Part shown: positions 9,305-17,886 of the stretch, piece after piece
Position numbering within the stretch: the first letter of the stretch is position 1
Layout: each line of letters opens with the position of its first letter
Origin: Halieaceae bacterium UBA5044
GTDB taxonomy: Bacteria > Pseudomonadota > Gammaproteobacteria > Pseudomonadales > Halieaceae
Assembly: GCA_002416125.1 (NCBI GenBank)
Contig: DIBU01000001.1
Coordinates: 372,001 to 436,000 of the forward strand
Direction: 5' to 3'
Length of the DNA stretch: 64,000 bases
Notes under the pieces: model-generated
Seen by the model: the letters and a program-made list of their open reading frames with translations, nothing else
Database searches by the model: none
Told to the model about the DNA's origin: nothing
Translations under genes and position numbers: made by a program

Positions 9305-10714
9305 TCAGTCGCTCATATCCAGATCTTTCATTTTGCGGGTGAGCGTATTGCGACCCCAGCCCAGGAGCTCCGCGGCATCGCGCTTGCGGCCCTGGGTTTG
9401 CGCCAGCGCCACTTCAATCATGGCCCGCTCGAACATGGGTACCGCCTGGCGCAGAATGTGGTGCTTGCCCTGCTGCAGTTCCTTGCGCGCCCACTGGCCC
9501 AGTTGCTCGTTCCATTGCGAGGAGCCGCCGCCCGCCGCGGGCGCCGCCACCTTGCCCAGTTCCGGAGGCAGGTCGCGCAGGTGAATCTCACGCCCGGAGG
9601 CCATGACGGTCAGCCAGCGACAGGTGTTTTCCAGCTGCCGCACGTTGCCGGGCCAGGACAGCGCGGTAAGAAAGCGCTCGGTCTCCGGCAGCAGCAGCTT
9701 CGGCTCACCGCCCAGTTCCTCGGCGGCCTTGCGAAAGAAGAATTTCATCAGCCGCGGGATGTCCTCCCGCCGCTCCGCCAGCTTGGGTATGTGGATACGG
9801 ATCACGTTCAGGCGGTGGAACAGGTCTTCGCGAAAGTCGCCGCGCTGTACCCGCTCTTCCAGGTCCTGGTGGGTCGCGGCGATGATGCGCACATCGACCT
9901 TGACTGAGGTATGCCCCCCCACGCGGTAGAACTCGCCGTCGGCGAGCACCCGCAACAGGCGCGTTTGCGTTTCCGCTGGCATGTCGCCAATTTCGTCAAG
10001 AAACAGCGTGCCGCCGTTGGCCTGCTCGAACCGGCCTTCGCGCTTGCTGTTGGCACCGGTGAAGGCGCCCTTTTCATGGCCAAACAGCTCGGATTCCATC
10101 AGGTCCCGGGGTATCGCCGCCATGTTCAGGGCAATGAAGGGGCGCTGGGCCCGCGGGCTGTGGCGATGCAGGGCCCGGGCCACCAGCTCCTTGCCGGTAC
10201 CGGATTCGCCGTTGATCAGCACGGTGATGTTGCTCTGTGCCAGTCGCCCGATGGCGCGGAAAACCTCCTGCATGGCCGGGGCTTCGCCGATGATCTCGGT
10301 GTCCGGCAGGGCTTCGGGCAGGGTCATTTCCCCGCGCTTCTCCCGCGCCTGTGCCAGTGCGCGCTCGGTGATCGCCACCACTTCGTCAATGTCGAAGGGC
10401 TTCGGCAGGTACTCAAATGCGCCGCGCTGGTAGGAGGCGACAGCGCTCTCCAGGTCGGAATGGGCGGTGGTGATGATGACAGGCAGTTCCGGGTGCTGAT
10501 CGTTGATGCGCGTCAGCAGGTCCAGGCCGTCGATACCGGGCATACGTATGTCGCTGATGATGACGTCCGGCTGCTCGGAAAGCATGCGCTCGATCAGCTG
10601 GTCGCCATCGGAAAAGCTCTCGTTGTCGATACCGGCCTGGCTGAGCGCGCGTTCCAGCACCCAGCGGATAGAGCTGTCATCATCCACGACCCAGACTTTA
10701 GCGTGTCTCTGCAT
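9305..10714 (-). CDS. ntrC: Nitrogen regulation response regulator NtrC (GlnG)
   Basis: 469 residues from the ATG at 10714; the longer frame would run deep into ntrB. Receiver domain: acidic pocket D11-D13 and phospho-acceptor Asp55 in IISDIRMPG. Central AAA+ domain: Walker A GESGTGKE and the sigma-54 contact loop GAFTGA, with LFLDEIGDMP as Walker B. C-terminal Fis-type helix-turn-helix (RKRDAAELLGWGRNTLTRKM). It activates sigma-54 promoters when phosphorylated by NtrB. The start overlaps the ntrB end by 17 bp. Likely targets in this window are the two sites upstream of glnA. Confidence 0.98.
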   Translation of the reverse strand: MQRHAKVWVVDDDSSIRWVLERALSQAGIDNESFSDGDQLIERMLSEQPDVIISDIRMPGIDGLDLLTRINDQHPELPVIITTAHSDLESAVASYQRGAFEYLPKPFDIDEVVAITERALAQAREKRGEMTLPEALPDTEIIGEAPAMQEVFRAIGRLAQSNITVLINGESGTGKELVARALHRHSPRAQRPFIALNMAAIPRDLMESELFGHEKGAFTGANSKREGRFEQANGGTLFLDEIGDMPAETQTRLLRVLADGEFYRVGGHTSVKVDVRIIAATHQDLEERVQRGDFREDLFHRLNVIRIHIPKLAERREDIPRLMKFFFRKAAEELGGEPKLLLPETERFLTALSWPGNVRQLENTCRWLTVMASGREIHLRDLPPELGKVAAPAAGGGSSQWNEQLGQWARKELQQGKHHILRQAVPMFERAMIEVALAQTQGRKRDAAELLGWGRNTLTRKMKDLDMSD

Positions 10715-11765
10715 GGCTCTGTTCCATTGGTAAATAAAGGGTAAAACGGGTGTTACCCGGTTCGCTGGCACACTCCAGCAGGCCGCCGTGGCGGTTGATG
10801 ATGGACTGCGCTATGGACAGTCCCAGCCCGGTGCCGTCCGGGCGTCCGGTCACCATGGGCACAAAAATGGCCTGCTGCAGGTCTGCCGGAATACCGGGGC
10901 CGTTGTCGATGATATCGACGCGGCATACCAGGCGGTGTCGCCGACCACTGATCGTGAACTGCCGCTGCGAGCGGGTGCGCAGAAGAATGCTGCACGCTTC
11001 CGGCGACGCCGCCGCCTGCAGGGCATTGCGCATGATGTTCAGCACCGCCTGGATGAGCTGTGCGCGATCTACCGGCAGCGGCGGGAGGCTGGGGTCGTAG
11101 TCGCGGTTGATGGTGACAGCGTTATTCACCTCGGCCGAGATGAGGTTGCGCACATGCTCAATGATTTCGTGGATATTCACCGGCTCTATCGCCAGCCGCT
11201 GGTTGGGGCCAAGCAGGCGATCCACCAGGTCGCGCAGGCGGTCCGCCTCGCGGATGATAATACGGGTGTACTCTGCGAGTTCTTCGTTGGGCAGTTCCTT
11301 GGCCAGCAGCTGGGCCGCCCCCCGCACGCCACCCAGCGGGTTCTTGATCTCATGCGCCAGACCACGGATCACCGCACGGGTCGTTTCCTGCGCGTGCAGC
11401 ATGCTTTCTTCCCGGCTGATCCGCTGCAGCCGGTCAATAGGAATCAGCTCCAGCAGCAGGCTATCGCCCTGTTCGCCGTGCAGCACGGTGACAATCAGGT
11501 CGATTTGTACTTCCTGGCCGGTGTGTGTGACCAGTAGCATGCCCCGCCGGGCCAGGGTGGCGCGGTTGGCCCGGGCCTGCTTCAGGGTTTGCAGCAATTC
11601 GCCCGCCTGCTGCACCAGCTGGCTGACATCGACCCCCATGGCCCGTGTGGCCGAGGCCTCCAGCAGCACCTCCGCCGCCGAGTTGATTGCCGTGACGCGC
11701 AGCTGTGCGTCCAAAGCGATCACGCCGGTGCTGATGTGGTCCAGAATGTCGGGTTTCTGCTGCAT
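10698..11765 (-). CDS. ntrB: Nitrogen regulation sensor histidine kinase NtrB (GlnL)
   Basis: 355 residues from the ATG at 11765, preceded by a GGGGCAGG-type ribosome site; 21 extra upstream codons are open but do not resemble the family. Order: PAS domain (DHISTGVIALDAQLRVTAIN), H box with RGLAHEIKNPLGGVRGAAQLL, N box NIMRNALQAA, then G boxes IIDNGPGIP and GRPDGTGLGLS. There are no membrane segments, as expected for this cytosolic kinase/phosphatase controlled by PII. It is coupled to ntrC by overlap. Confidence 0.97.
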   Translation of the reverse strand: MQQKPDILDHISTGVIALDAQLRVTAINSAAEVLLEASATRAMGVDVSQLVQQAGELLQTLKQARANRATLARRGMLLVTHTGQEVQIDLIVTVLHGEQGDSLLLELIPIDRLQRISREESMLHAQETTRAVIRGLAHEIKNPLGGVRGAAQLLAKELPNEELAEYTRIIIREADRLRDLVDRLLGPNQRLAIEPVNIHEIIEHVRNLISAEVNNAVTINRDYDPSLPPLPVDRAQLIQAVLNIMRNALQAAASPEACSILLRTRSQRQFTISGRRHRLVCRVDIIDNGPGIPADLQQAIFVPMVTGRPDGTGLGLSIAQSIINRHGGLLECASEPGNTRFTLYLPMEQSHAETR

Positions 11766-12021
11766 GCCTGCCCCATGATTGACCGCCTGAGCGCGGTACG
11801 CCTGTTGGCAAAGCAAGAATAACGCCAACTTGGCCTTTAGGGGCTGCCCTTCACCAACCTGTCAGTAAAACAGGGATTTTTATAGGTAGTGAGTGCTTAC
11901 TTTAAAGGCGAAAATGGCAAGCTTTCGCGATTCCGGGCAGGTTGTCGAAGCGTTTTCCAGCCACCACCGGTCATTCGCACCAATATAGTGCACGGTGGCT
12001 CTGGCGCTGTCCAGTGTGGGG

Positions 12022-12558
12022 CTAATTGCGGTTCTGGATATTGTAGGGTCGCATGACCTGGACGTGTACCGATGGGGAGCGCGCGACTTCGGCGCCACTG
12101 GCACCAAGGCGCACCACCGTGAGGTCGTGACCACCGCGCAACACATTGGTCAGGGCCCAGCGTCCGTTCGTCTGGGCATCGCCTACCGGTGCGCCGTCAA
12201 TCTGCAGCACCAGCTTCTCGCCCGAGCTGAGTGGGGGCTGTGCAGAGGCCTCCACAGTAAAGTCACCCTGCCCCATGGGTATCACGGTCTGGTCTGCCGG
12301 CGAGGTGATCGTCACCGTCCGCGCTACGGCTGGCTCCGCCTCCGGGGCGATATCGCGCGGCGCGGGCGCACTGCTCATGTCGGGCGCTGGCTGCGTGTTC
12401 AGGCGGCGCAGGGTCACTTCTTCACGGGCGGTGCCTTCAGCGGGTGGTTTGTCGGTAAACACCACGTTGCCCTGGGCATCTGTGGATTTGTAGATAGGCT
12501 GACTGGCCTGGGTGGCCACAGGCAACAGCAGCGATAACAGCAGCAGTAGACGGATCAT
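12022..12558 (-). CDS. DUF4124 domain-containing exported protein
   Basis: 178 residues. A clear signal peptide (MIRLLLLLSLLLPVATQA) is followed by the DUF4124 motif IYKSTDAQGNVVFTDKPPAEG, then a proline/alanine-rich linker and an Ig-like region (SPADQTVIPMGQGDFTVEASAQPP). Function is unknown for the family. It lies between glnA and ntrBC on the same strand, 256 bp before ntrB and 133 bp after glnA with a terminator between, and a DUF4124 gene in this place is common in gammaproteobacteria. Periplasmic location is inferred. Confidence 0.85.
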   Translation of the reverse strand: MIRLLLLLSLLLPVATQASQPIYKSTDAQGNVVFTDKPPAEGTAREEVTLRRLNTQPAPDMSSAPAPRDIAPEAEPAVARTVTITSPADQTVIPMGQGDFTVEASAQPPLSSGEKLVLQIDGAPVGDAQTNGRWALTNVLRGGHDLTVVRLGASGAEVARSPSVHVQVMRPYNIQNRN

Positions 12559-12646
12559 GCCCGATAGCCTCCGGCGCGGCGATTCCCCATAACCTTAGCA
12601 GAAAAAGCGTTGGTGCCCTATCCCCGGGGCGGGGTGCTGCGGGCAT

Positions 12647-12671
12647 AAAAAAGGCCCGCACGTGGCGGGCC
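12647..12671 (-). terminator. Rho-independent terminator of glnA
   Basis: Read on the minus strand, a perfect 7 bp stem GGCCCGC/GCGGGCC with a 5 nt loop is followed by six U. It lies about 20 nt after the glnA stop codon, so it should uncouple glnA from the DUF4124-ntrBC genes. Confidence 0.9.
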
Positions 12672-12691
12672 TGGAAACAGCGTTCCGCAGC

Positions 12692-14098
12692 TTACACGGA
12701 GTAGTACATGTCGAACTCGACCGGGTGTGTGGTCATGTTCAGGCGCTCGATGTCGGCCGCCTTCAGGTCGATGTAGCCATCAATCATGTCGTCGGTGAAC
12801 ACGCCGCCTGCGGTCAGGAAGCCACGGTCCTCATCGAGTGACTTCAGCGCTTCGCTCAGGCTGGAGCACACGGTGGGGATGGCCTTGCCTTCCTCGGGCG
12901 GCAGGTCGTACAGGTCCTTGTCGGCGGCATCGCCGGGGTGGATCTTGTTCTGGATGCCGTCGAGGCCCGCCATCAGCAGTGCGGCAAAGGCCAGGTAGGG
13001 GTTGGCAGCCGGGTCGGGGAAGCGCACTTCCACGCGCTTGCCCTTGGGGCTCGCAACGTAGGGAATGCGGATCGACGCGGAGCGGTTGCGGGCTGAATAG
13101 GCCAGCATCACAGGTGCCTCAAAGCCGGGCACCAGGCGCTTGTAGGAGTTGGTCGCCGGGTTGGTGAAGGCGTTCAGCGCCTTGGCGTGCTTGATGACAC
13201 CACCGATGTAGTACAGCGCGGTTTCTGACAGCCCGGAGTACCCGTCGCCGGCAAAGGTGTTTACGCCGTCCTTGGAGATGGACATGTGCACGTGCATGCC
13301 GGAACCGTTGTCACCGACCAGTGGCTTGGGCATGAAGGTGGCGGTTTTGCCGTAGGCGTGCGCCACGTTGTGCACGCAGTACTTGAGGATCTGTACTTCG
13401 TCTGCTTTCTTGACCAGGGTGTTGAACTTGACGCCGATTTCACACTGTCCGGCAGTGCCCACTTCGTGGTGGTGTACCTCGACGCCCAGGCCCATTTGCT
13501 CCATGGCGGTGCACATGGCTGCGCGGATGTCGTGCAGCGAATCTACCGGAGGAACCGGGAAGTAGCCGCCTTTCACGCGCGGACGGTGGCCGGTGTTGCC
13601 GTCTTCCTGGTGCAGGTTGGACGACCAGGCGGCCTCGGAGGAGCTGATGGCGTAGCCGGCGCCAGAGATATCAGCGTGCCACTTGATGTCATCGAAGACG
13701 AAGAACTCGGGCTCAGGGCCGAAGAAGGCGGTGTCGCCAATACCGGTGGTCTGCAGGTATTCCTGGGCGCGACGTGCAACGGACCGCGGGTCGCGCTCGT
13801 AGCCTTGCATGGTGCTTGGCTCGACGATGTCACAACGCAGGATAACGGTGGTGTCATCGGTGAAGGGATCCAGCACCGCAGTGCTGTCGTCCGGCATCAG
13901 GATCATGTCTGACTCGTTGATGCCCTTCCAGCCGGCGATGGAGGAACCATCGAACATCTGGCCGTCTTCGAAGAAATCTTCGTCCACGGAGCTGGCGGGC
14001 AGGGTGACGTGCTGTTCCTTGCCTTTGGTGTCCGTGAAGCGCAGGTCGACCCATTTTGCTTCGCTATTCTTGATCAGGTTCAGAGTATGCTCTGACAT
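12692..14098 (-). CDS. glnA: Glutamine synthetase type I
   Basis: 468 residues, the size of GSI-beta subunits, which assemble as dodecamers and make glutamine from glutamate, ammonia and ATP. Motifs: MFDGSSIAGWK (N-terminal signature), FGPEPEFFVFD, HHHEVGTAGQCEIGVKF, GSGMHVHMSI and the NRSASIRIP loop. The adenylylation tyrosine is Tyr397 in DLYDLPPEE, at the same number as in E. coli, so the enzyme should be controlled by the GlnE adenylyltransferase. Start is supported by GGAGG 8 nt upstream. Transcription is expected from the sigma-54 promoter described separately. Confidence 0.99.
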   Translation of the reverse strand: MSEHTLNLIKNSEAKWVDLRFTDTKGKEQHVTLPASSVDEDFFEDGQMFDGSSIAGWKGINESDMILMPDDSTAVLDPFTDDTTVILRCDIVEPSTMQGYERDPRSVARRAQEYLQTTGIGDTAFFGPEPEFFVFDDIKWHADISGAGYAISSSEAAWSSNLHQEDGNTGHRPRVKGGYFPVPPVDSLHDIRAAMCTAMEQMGLGVEVHHHEVGTAGQCEIGVKFNTLVKKADEVQILKYCVHNVAHAYGKTATFMPKPLVGDNGSGMHVHMSISKDGVNTFAGDGYSGLSETALYYIGGVIKHAKALNAFTNPATNSYKRLVPGFEAPVMLAYSARNRSASIRIPYVASPKGKRVEVRFPDPAANPYLAFAALLMAGLDGIQNKIHPGDAADKDLYDLPPEEGKAIPTVCSSLSEALKSLDEDRGFLTAGGVFTDDMIDGYIDLKAADIERLNMTTHPVEFDMYYSV

Positions 14099-14197
14099 TG
14101 GATGTCCTCCATGGGGTGTAAAGTCGTGCCACAGTCTTCGGCGCAGTGCGTGTTCCTGGTGCGGCGGTTGCTTGCGAGCGCTCCGTCAGCGGCCAGC

Positions 14198-14241
14198 GAA
14201 TCTTGGCAGGATTCCTAACAGCAAAACCCATGCCAAGATTC
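14198..14241. repeat. 11 bp perfect inverted repeat spanning the glnA promoter
   Basis: GAATCTTGGCA at 14198-14208 and its exact reverse complement TGCCAAGATTC at 14231-14241 flank a 22 nt spacer. One arm contains the -24 element; the other starts at about +1 of the predicted transcript. The rest of the 423 bp glnA-typA gap (14099-14521) holds the NtrC sites and a possible typA promoter. Confidence 0.8.
14221..14236 (-). promoter_or_regulatory. Sigma-54 (-24/-12) promoter of glnA
   Basis: On the minus strand the sequence reads TTGGCATGGGTTTTGC, against the consensus YTGGCACGRNNNTTGCW. The -24 GG and -12 GC are correctly spaced. Transcription would start near 14209, leaving a leader of about 110 nt before glnA. 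Confidence 0.88.
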
Positions 14242-14306
14242 CAGGGGGCCTAACTCCCTGTTTTGCAGCAGTTTATCACCGCCCGTGCAGTGGCGCCCCA
14301 TCGCCG

Positions 14307-14323
14307 TGCTCTATTTTGATGCG
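14307..14323. promoter_or_regulatory. NtrC binding site 1 (promoter-proximal) upstream of glnA
   Basis: TGCTCTATTTTGATGCG is a good partial match to the 17 bp NtrC dyad TGCACCAAAATGGTGCA. Its centre lies about 106 bp upstream of the predicted glnA start and 21 bp, two helical turns, from the second site. Confidence 0.75.
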
Positions 14324-14327
14324 TCAG

Positions 14328-14344
14328 TGCTTTATTTTGGTGCA
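14328..14344. promoter_or_regulatory. NtrC binding site 2 (promoter-distal) upstream of glnA
   Basis: TGCTTTATTTTGGTGCA matches the NtrC dyad closely, with both outer half-sites recognisable. Together with site 1 it forms a two-site enhancer on the same helical face, about 127 bp upstream of the predicted glnA start. Confidence 0.85.
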
Positions 14345-14471
14345 CGACGGGCGCGTGGCGACATTCTGCCGCCAACGCTGCCGGCGCCCGCCTGTAGCCG
14401 CTGCTGCCTGATCTGGCGCGAATACCGCATTATCACCGGAAACGGGCGCTCCGCTCACTGCGGTGCTGGGG

Positions 14472-14477
14472 TATAAT
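14472..14477 (+). promoter_or_regulatory. Possible -10 box of typA
   Basis: A perfect TATAAT lies 45 nt before the typA start codon. No convincing -35 element is seen at 16-18 bp spacing, so the promoter is only tentative. Confidence 0.35.
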
Positions 14478-14521
14478 CCGCCGCCTTTTTTGCTGCCGGG
14501 CCCCCGGACTGAGGAACTCCC

Positions 14522-16333
14522 TTGATTGAGAAGCTTCGCAACATCGCCATTATTGCCCACGTTGACCACGGCAAGACCACGCTCGTGGACTGCCTGCTGA
14601 ATCAGTCGGGAACCCTTGACCGTCGCTCCGAAGGGGCAGAGCGTATCATGGACTCCAATGACCAGGAGCGGGAGCGCGGTATCACCATTCTGGCCAAGAA
14701 TACGGCGATCCGCTGGAACGACTACCGGATCAACATCGTGGACACCCCCGGACACGCCGACTTCGGCGGTGAGGTGGAGCGCGTACTGTCCATGGTGGAC
14801 TCTGTGCTCCTGTTGGTAGACGCGGTTGACGGCCCTATGCCGCAAACCCGTTTCGTGACCTCCAAGGCCTTCGAGCAGGGCCTGAACCCCATCGTGGTCA
14901 TCAACAAGGTGGATCGTCCGGGCGCACGCCCCGACTGGGTGGTCGACCAGGTGTTTGACCTGTTTGATCGGCTCGGCGCCACCGACGAGCAGCTCGACTT
15001 CCCCATCGTCTATGCCTCCGCCATCCAGGGCATTGCCGGCCTTGATCACGAGGCCATGGCAGACGACATGCAGCCGCTGTTCCAGACCATCATCGACAAG
15101 GTGCCGACACCCGCGGTAGACCGCGATGGCCCGTTGCAGCTGCAGATCAGCGCGCTGGATTACAACAGCTACGTCGGTGTCATCGGTGTGGGCCGTGTGA
15201 CCCGCGGTACCCTGAAGCCGAACACCCAGGTCACGGTGATTGATCGCCAGGGCAAAACCCGCAACGGACGCGTCCTGCAGGTGATGGGCTACATGGGGCT
15301 GGAGCGGGTTGAAGTCCCCTCTGTAGAGGCCGGGGACATTGTCTGCGTGACCGGTATCGAGGGGCTGAACATTTCCGACACGCTGTGTGACCCCGCCACC
15401 GTAGAGGCCCTGCCGCCCCTGACCGTTGACGAACCCACCGTCAGCATGACCTTCCAGGTCAATGACTCGCCCTTCGCCGGCCGTGAGGGCAAGTTCGTCA
15501 CCACGCGCAATATCAAGGAGCGCCTTGAACGCGAGCTGATCCACAACGTGGCACTGCGGGTAGAGCCGGGTGATACGCCGGACAAGTTCAAGGTGTCCGG
15601 GCGTGGGGAGCTGCACCTGTCGGTACTCATCGAGAGCATGCGCCGCGAGGGTTTCGAGCTCGGTGTTTCGCGTCCCGAGGTGATTCAGAAAGAAATTGAC
15701 GGCGTCATGCAGGAACCCTACGAGCAGCTGGTGATCGACTGTGAGGAGCAGCACCAGGGCGCGATCATGGAAGAGCTGGGCCTGCGTCGCGCATCGCTGG
15801 AGAACATGACGCTGGACGGCAAGGGCCGGGTGCGCCTGGAGTTCATCATACCCGCCCGCGGCCTTATCGGCTTCCGCGGCCTGTTCCTGACCCTGACCTC
15901 CGGCAGTGGTATTCTCACCCACGTGTTCGACCATTACGGTGCGGTGAAGAATCAGGAGATCGCCCGCCGCACCAACGGTGTGCTGGTGTCCATGGTCAAG
16001 GGTAAGACCCTCGCCTACTCGTTGTTCAACCTGCAGGACCGTGGTCGCCTGTTCGTGGGCCCCAACGTGGAGGTCTACGAGGGGCAGATTATCGGTCTGC
16101 ACAGTCGCGGTAACGACCTGACCGTGAACCCGATCAAGGGCAAGCAGTTGACCAACGTGCGCGCTTCCGGCACGGATGAGGCCCTGACGCTCACCCCGCA
16201 TGTTCGCCACAGCCTGGAGCAGGCGCTGGAGTTCATCGAAGAGGACGAGCTGGTAGAAGTCACGCCGGAAAGCATTCGCCTGCGCAAGAAGCTGCTGCTC
16301 GAGCACGAGCGCCGCCGCGCCGGTCGCGCCTGA
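14522..16333 (+). CDS. typA: Ribosome-associated GTPase TypA/BipA
   Basis: 603 residues from a TTG start; GAGG at 14511-14514 is 7 nt upstream and the protein then begins MIEKLRNIAIIAHVDHGKTT as in the family. The G domain shows G1 AHVDHGKTT, the G2 region ERERGITI, G3 DTPGHADF and G4 NKVD. EF-G-like domains II, III and V and the TypA-specific C-terminal domain follow (GSGILTHVFDHYG, KGKTLAYSLF). TypA binds 70S ribosomes and aids subunit assembly under stress and cold. It is divergent from glnA, as in many relatives. dtd begins 3 nt after its stop. Confidence 0.98.
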   Translation: MIEKLRNIAIIAHVDHGKTTLVDCLLNQSGTLDRRSEGAERIMDSNDQERERGITILAKNTAIRWNDYRINIVDTPGHADFGGEVERVLSMVDSVLLLVDAVDGPMPQTRFVTSKAFEQGLNPIVVINKVDRPGARPDWVVDQVFDLFDRLGATDEQLDFPIVYASAIQGIAGLDHEAMADDMQPLFQTIIDKVPTPAVDRDGPLQLQISALDYNSYVGVIGVGRVTRGTLKPNTQVTVIDRQGKTRNGRVLQVMGYMGLERVEVPSVEAGDIVCVTGIEGLNISDTLCDPATVEALPPLTVDEPTVSMTFQVNDSPFAGREGKFVTTRNIKERLERELIHNVALRVEPGDTPDKFKVSGRGELHLSVLIESMRREGFELGVSRPEVIQKEIDGVMQEPYEQLVIDCEEQHQGAIMEELGLRRASLENMTLDGKGRVRLEFIIPARGLIGFRGLFLTLTSGSGILTHVFDHYGAVKNQEIARRTNGVLVSMVKGKTLAYSLFNLQDRGRLFVGPNVEVYEGQIIGLHSRGNDLTVNPIKGKQLTNVRASGTDEALTLTPHVRHSLEQALEFIEEDELVEVTPESIRLRKKLLLEHERRRAGRA

Positions 16334-16336
16334 GGC

Positions 16337-16783
16337 GTGAAGGCTCTGCTGCAGCGCGTCACCACGGCGAAAGTGACCGTGGGGGAGCGCTGTGTCGGGG
16401 AAATCGGTAGTGGTTTGCTGGTGTTTCTCGGGCTGGAGCAGGGCGACCAGCGCGAAGCGGGTCTGCGCCTGCTGGACAGGCTGCTCAGCTATCGCATTTT
16501 TCCCGATGACGAGGGCCGCATGAATCGCAGCGTGCGGGATGCCGGCGGCGAAGTGTTGCTGGTGTCCCAGTTCACCCTCGCGGCAGATACCCGCAAGGGC
16601 CTGCGGCCCGGCTTTTCCACCGCCATGGCGCCGCAAGAGGCGGAGCCGTTTTTCGCGTGGATGCTGGCACAGCTGCGTGAACGCCACGCCGGTGTCGCCG
16701 CCGGGGAATTCGGCGCCAACATGCAGGTGAGTCTGGTAAACGACGGGCCGGTGACCTTTTTGCTGGAGACTAGCCCGGCATAA
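16337..16783 (+). CDS. dtd: D-aminoacyl-tRNA deacylase
   Basis: 148 residues from a GTG start 3 nt after typA, so probably cotranscribed with it. It hydrolyses D-aminoacyl-tRNAs and mischarged glycyl-tRNA(Ala). Both active-site motifs are present: LVSQFTLAAD and VNDGPVTFLLE, plus GLRPGFSTAM. The C terminus overlaps the convergent ElaA-like gene by 14 bp. Length and motifs are those of a complete enzyme. Confidence 0.97.
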   Translation: MKALLQRVTTAKVTVGERCVGEIGSGLLVFLGLEQGDQREAGLRLLDRLLSYRIFPDDEGRMNRSVRDAGGEVLLVSQFTLAADTRKGLRPGFSTAMAPQEAEPFFAWMLAQLRERHAGVAAGEFGANMQVSLVNDGPVTFLLETSPA

Positions 16784-17219
16784 GCCGCATGTGCAGGTGG
16801 AAGATGCCATCTTCCAGGTAGGGTTCGCCGCTGGCGACAAAACCCAGGCTGGCATAGAAGTCCCGCAAATAGGCCTGGGCGCCAATCGCAATGCCTGCCC
16901 CGGGCCATTGTTGGCGGTTGAAATCGATACCCCGTTGCACCAGCGCACGCCCCAGCCCCGTCCCTCGCGCGGCCGCGGGCACCGTAATCCTGCCCAGTGA
17001 GCTCTCGGCATAGCTGAGGCCCGGCGGCAGGCAGCGTTGATAGGCGAGTAGTTCTGCGCCCCGCTGGTGGCGCATGTGCCAGCATTGCGCATCCAGGCCA
17101 TCGAGGTCGCGATACACGCAGGCCTGCTCCACCACAAAAATATCCTGGCGCAGTTGCAGCACCGCGTACAGCTCAGCGGCCGAGAGAGCCTCGAAGCGCG
17201 TGTTGAGCCACTGACCCAC
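16770..17219 (-). CDS. GNAT family N-acetyltransferase, ElaA type
   Basis: 149 residues. It aligns along its length with E. coli ElaA: LYAVLQLRQDIFVVEQ, YRDLDGLD, LGRITVPAAARGTGLGRALV (the acetyl-CoA loop is RGTGLG), GAQAYLRDFYASLGF and EDGIFHLHM. The substrate of ElaA is not known. The gene starts 2 nt after slyD stops on the same strand and its 3' end overlaps dtd from the other side. Confidence 0.9.
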   Translation of the reverse strand: MGQWLNTRFEALSAAELYAVLQLRQDIFVVEQACVYRDLDGLDAQCWHMRHQRGAELLAYQRCLPPGLSYAESSLGRITVPAAARGTGLGRALVQRGIDFNRQQWPGAGIAIGAQAYLRDFYASLGFVASGEPYLEDGIFHLHMRLMPG

Positions 17220-17221
17220 GG

Positions 17222-17719
17222 TCAGTGGTGATGGCCGCCCACGCCGTGGGCGTGGCCGTGGGCTTTTTCGTCAGCGCTGGCGGCACGCACGTCAACGATT
17301 TCGATGGCGAAGCGCAGCGTCTGGCCCGCCAGGGGATGATTGGTGTCGATCTCGGCGCTGTGGCGGCCCACCCTGGTCACGGTTACCGGGTGGCGCCCTT
17401 CGCTGGTGTTGAGCTGTACCGTCATCCCCGGCTGCAGTTTGCCCCGGTACACCAGATGCTTCACCGGCACTTTCTGCACGCGGCCCTCGCGCCGCTCACC
17501 GTAGGCGTCGGCGGGCGCCAGCTCCACCTCAGTGTGTGCGCCGGCTTCCAGGCCCTCCAGTGCCGACTCCAATGCAGGCAGGATATTGTTGGTGCCGTGC
17601 AGGTAGGCGCTGGGGTCACCGCCGCGGGAGGATTCCAGTTCCTCGCCGGCCGTATTCTGCAGTGAGTAATGAAATGTAACGACGGTGTCTTGGCTTATTT
17701 TCACTATGGTACGATCCAT
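17222..17719 (-). CDS. SlyD-like FKBP-type peptidyl-prolyl isomerase
   Basis: 165 residues from the ATG at 17719; the frame is open for 70 more codons but those lack family similarity. FKBP core: VVTFHYSLQNTAGEELESS, LPALESALEGLEAG, with the insert-in-flap domain (DAYGERREGRVQKVPVKHL) giving chaperone activity, then NHPLAGQTLRFAIEI. The tail HGHAHGVGGHHH is histidine-rich and could bind nickel or zinc, but it is shorter than in E. coli SlyD. SlyD proteins fold clients and deliver nickel to hydrogenase; no hydrogenase is seen here. A GTG five codons in (MDRTI-V) is an alternative start. Confidence 0.88.
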   Translation of the reverse strand: MDRTIVKISQDTVVTFHYSLQNTAGEELESSRGGDPSAYLHGTNNILPALESALEGLEAGAHTEVELAPADAYGERREGRVQKVPVKHLVYRGKLQPGMTVQLNTSEGRHPVTVTRVGRHSAEIDTNHPLAGQTLRFAIEIVDVRAASADEKAHGHAHGVGGHHH

Positions 17720-17886
17720 CGAAGCGGGGGTGGCGATATTATCACGCCCTGCCGGGGCGTTGGCATCCTCCCGGTGTACAAATCCCGGCTTTGGCGATTC
17801 TCCGCTGCCTGAATAGTTGGTAGTATGCGCAGGCGTGCGGTGCCGGCAGACAGGGCAGGCCTCCACGGCTGCCGAAGGCGGGCGCG

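Noticed and set aside
14324..17137. 937-codon open frame on the minus strand opposite typA
   Set aside because: It is a shadow of the GC-rich typA gene in the opposite phase, has no domain pattern and crosses dtd. TypA on the plus strand is certain.
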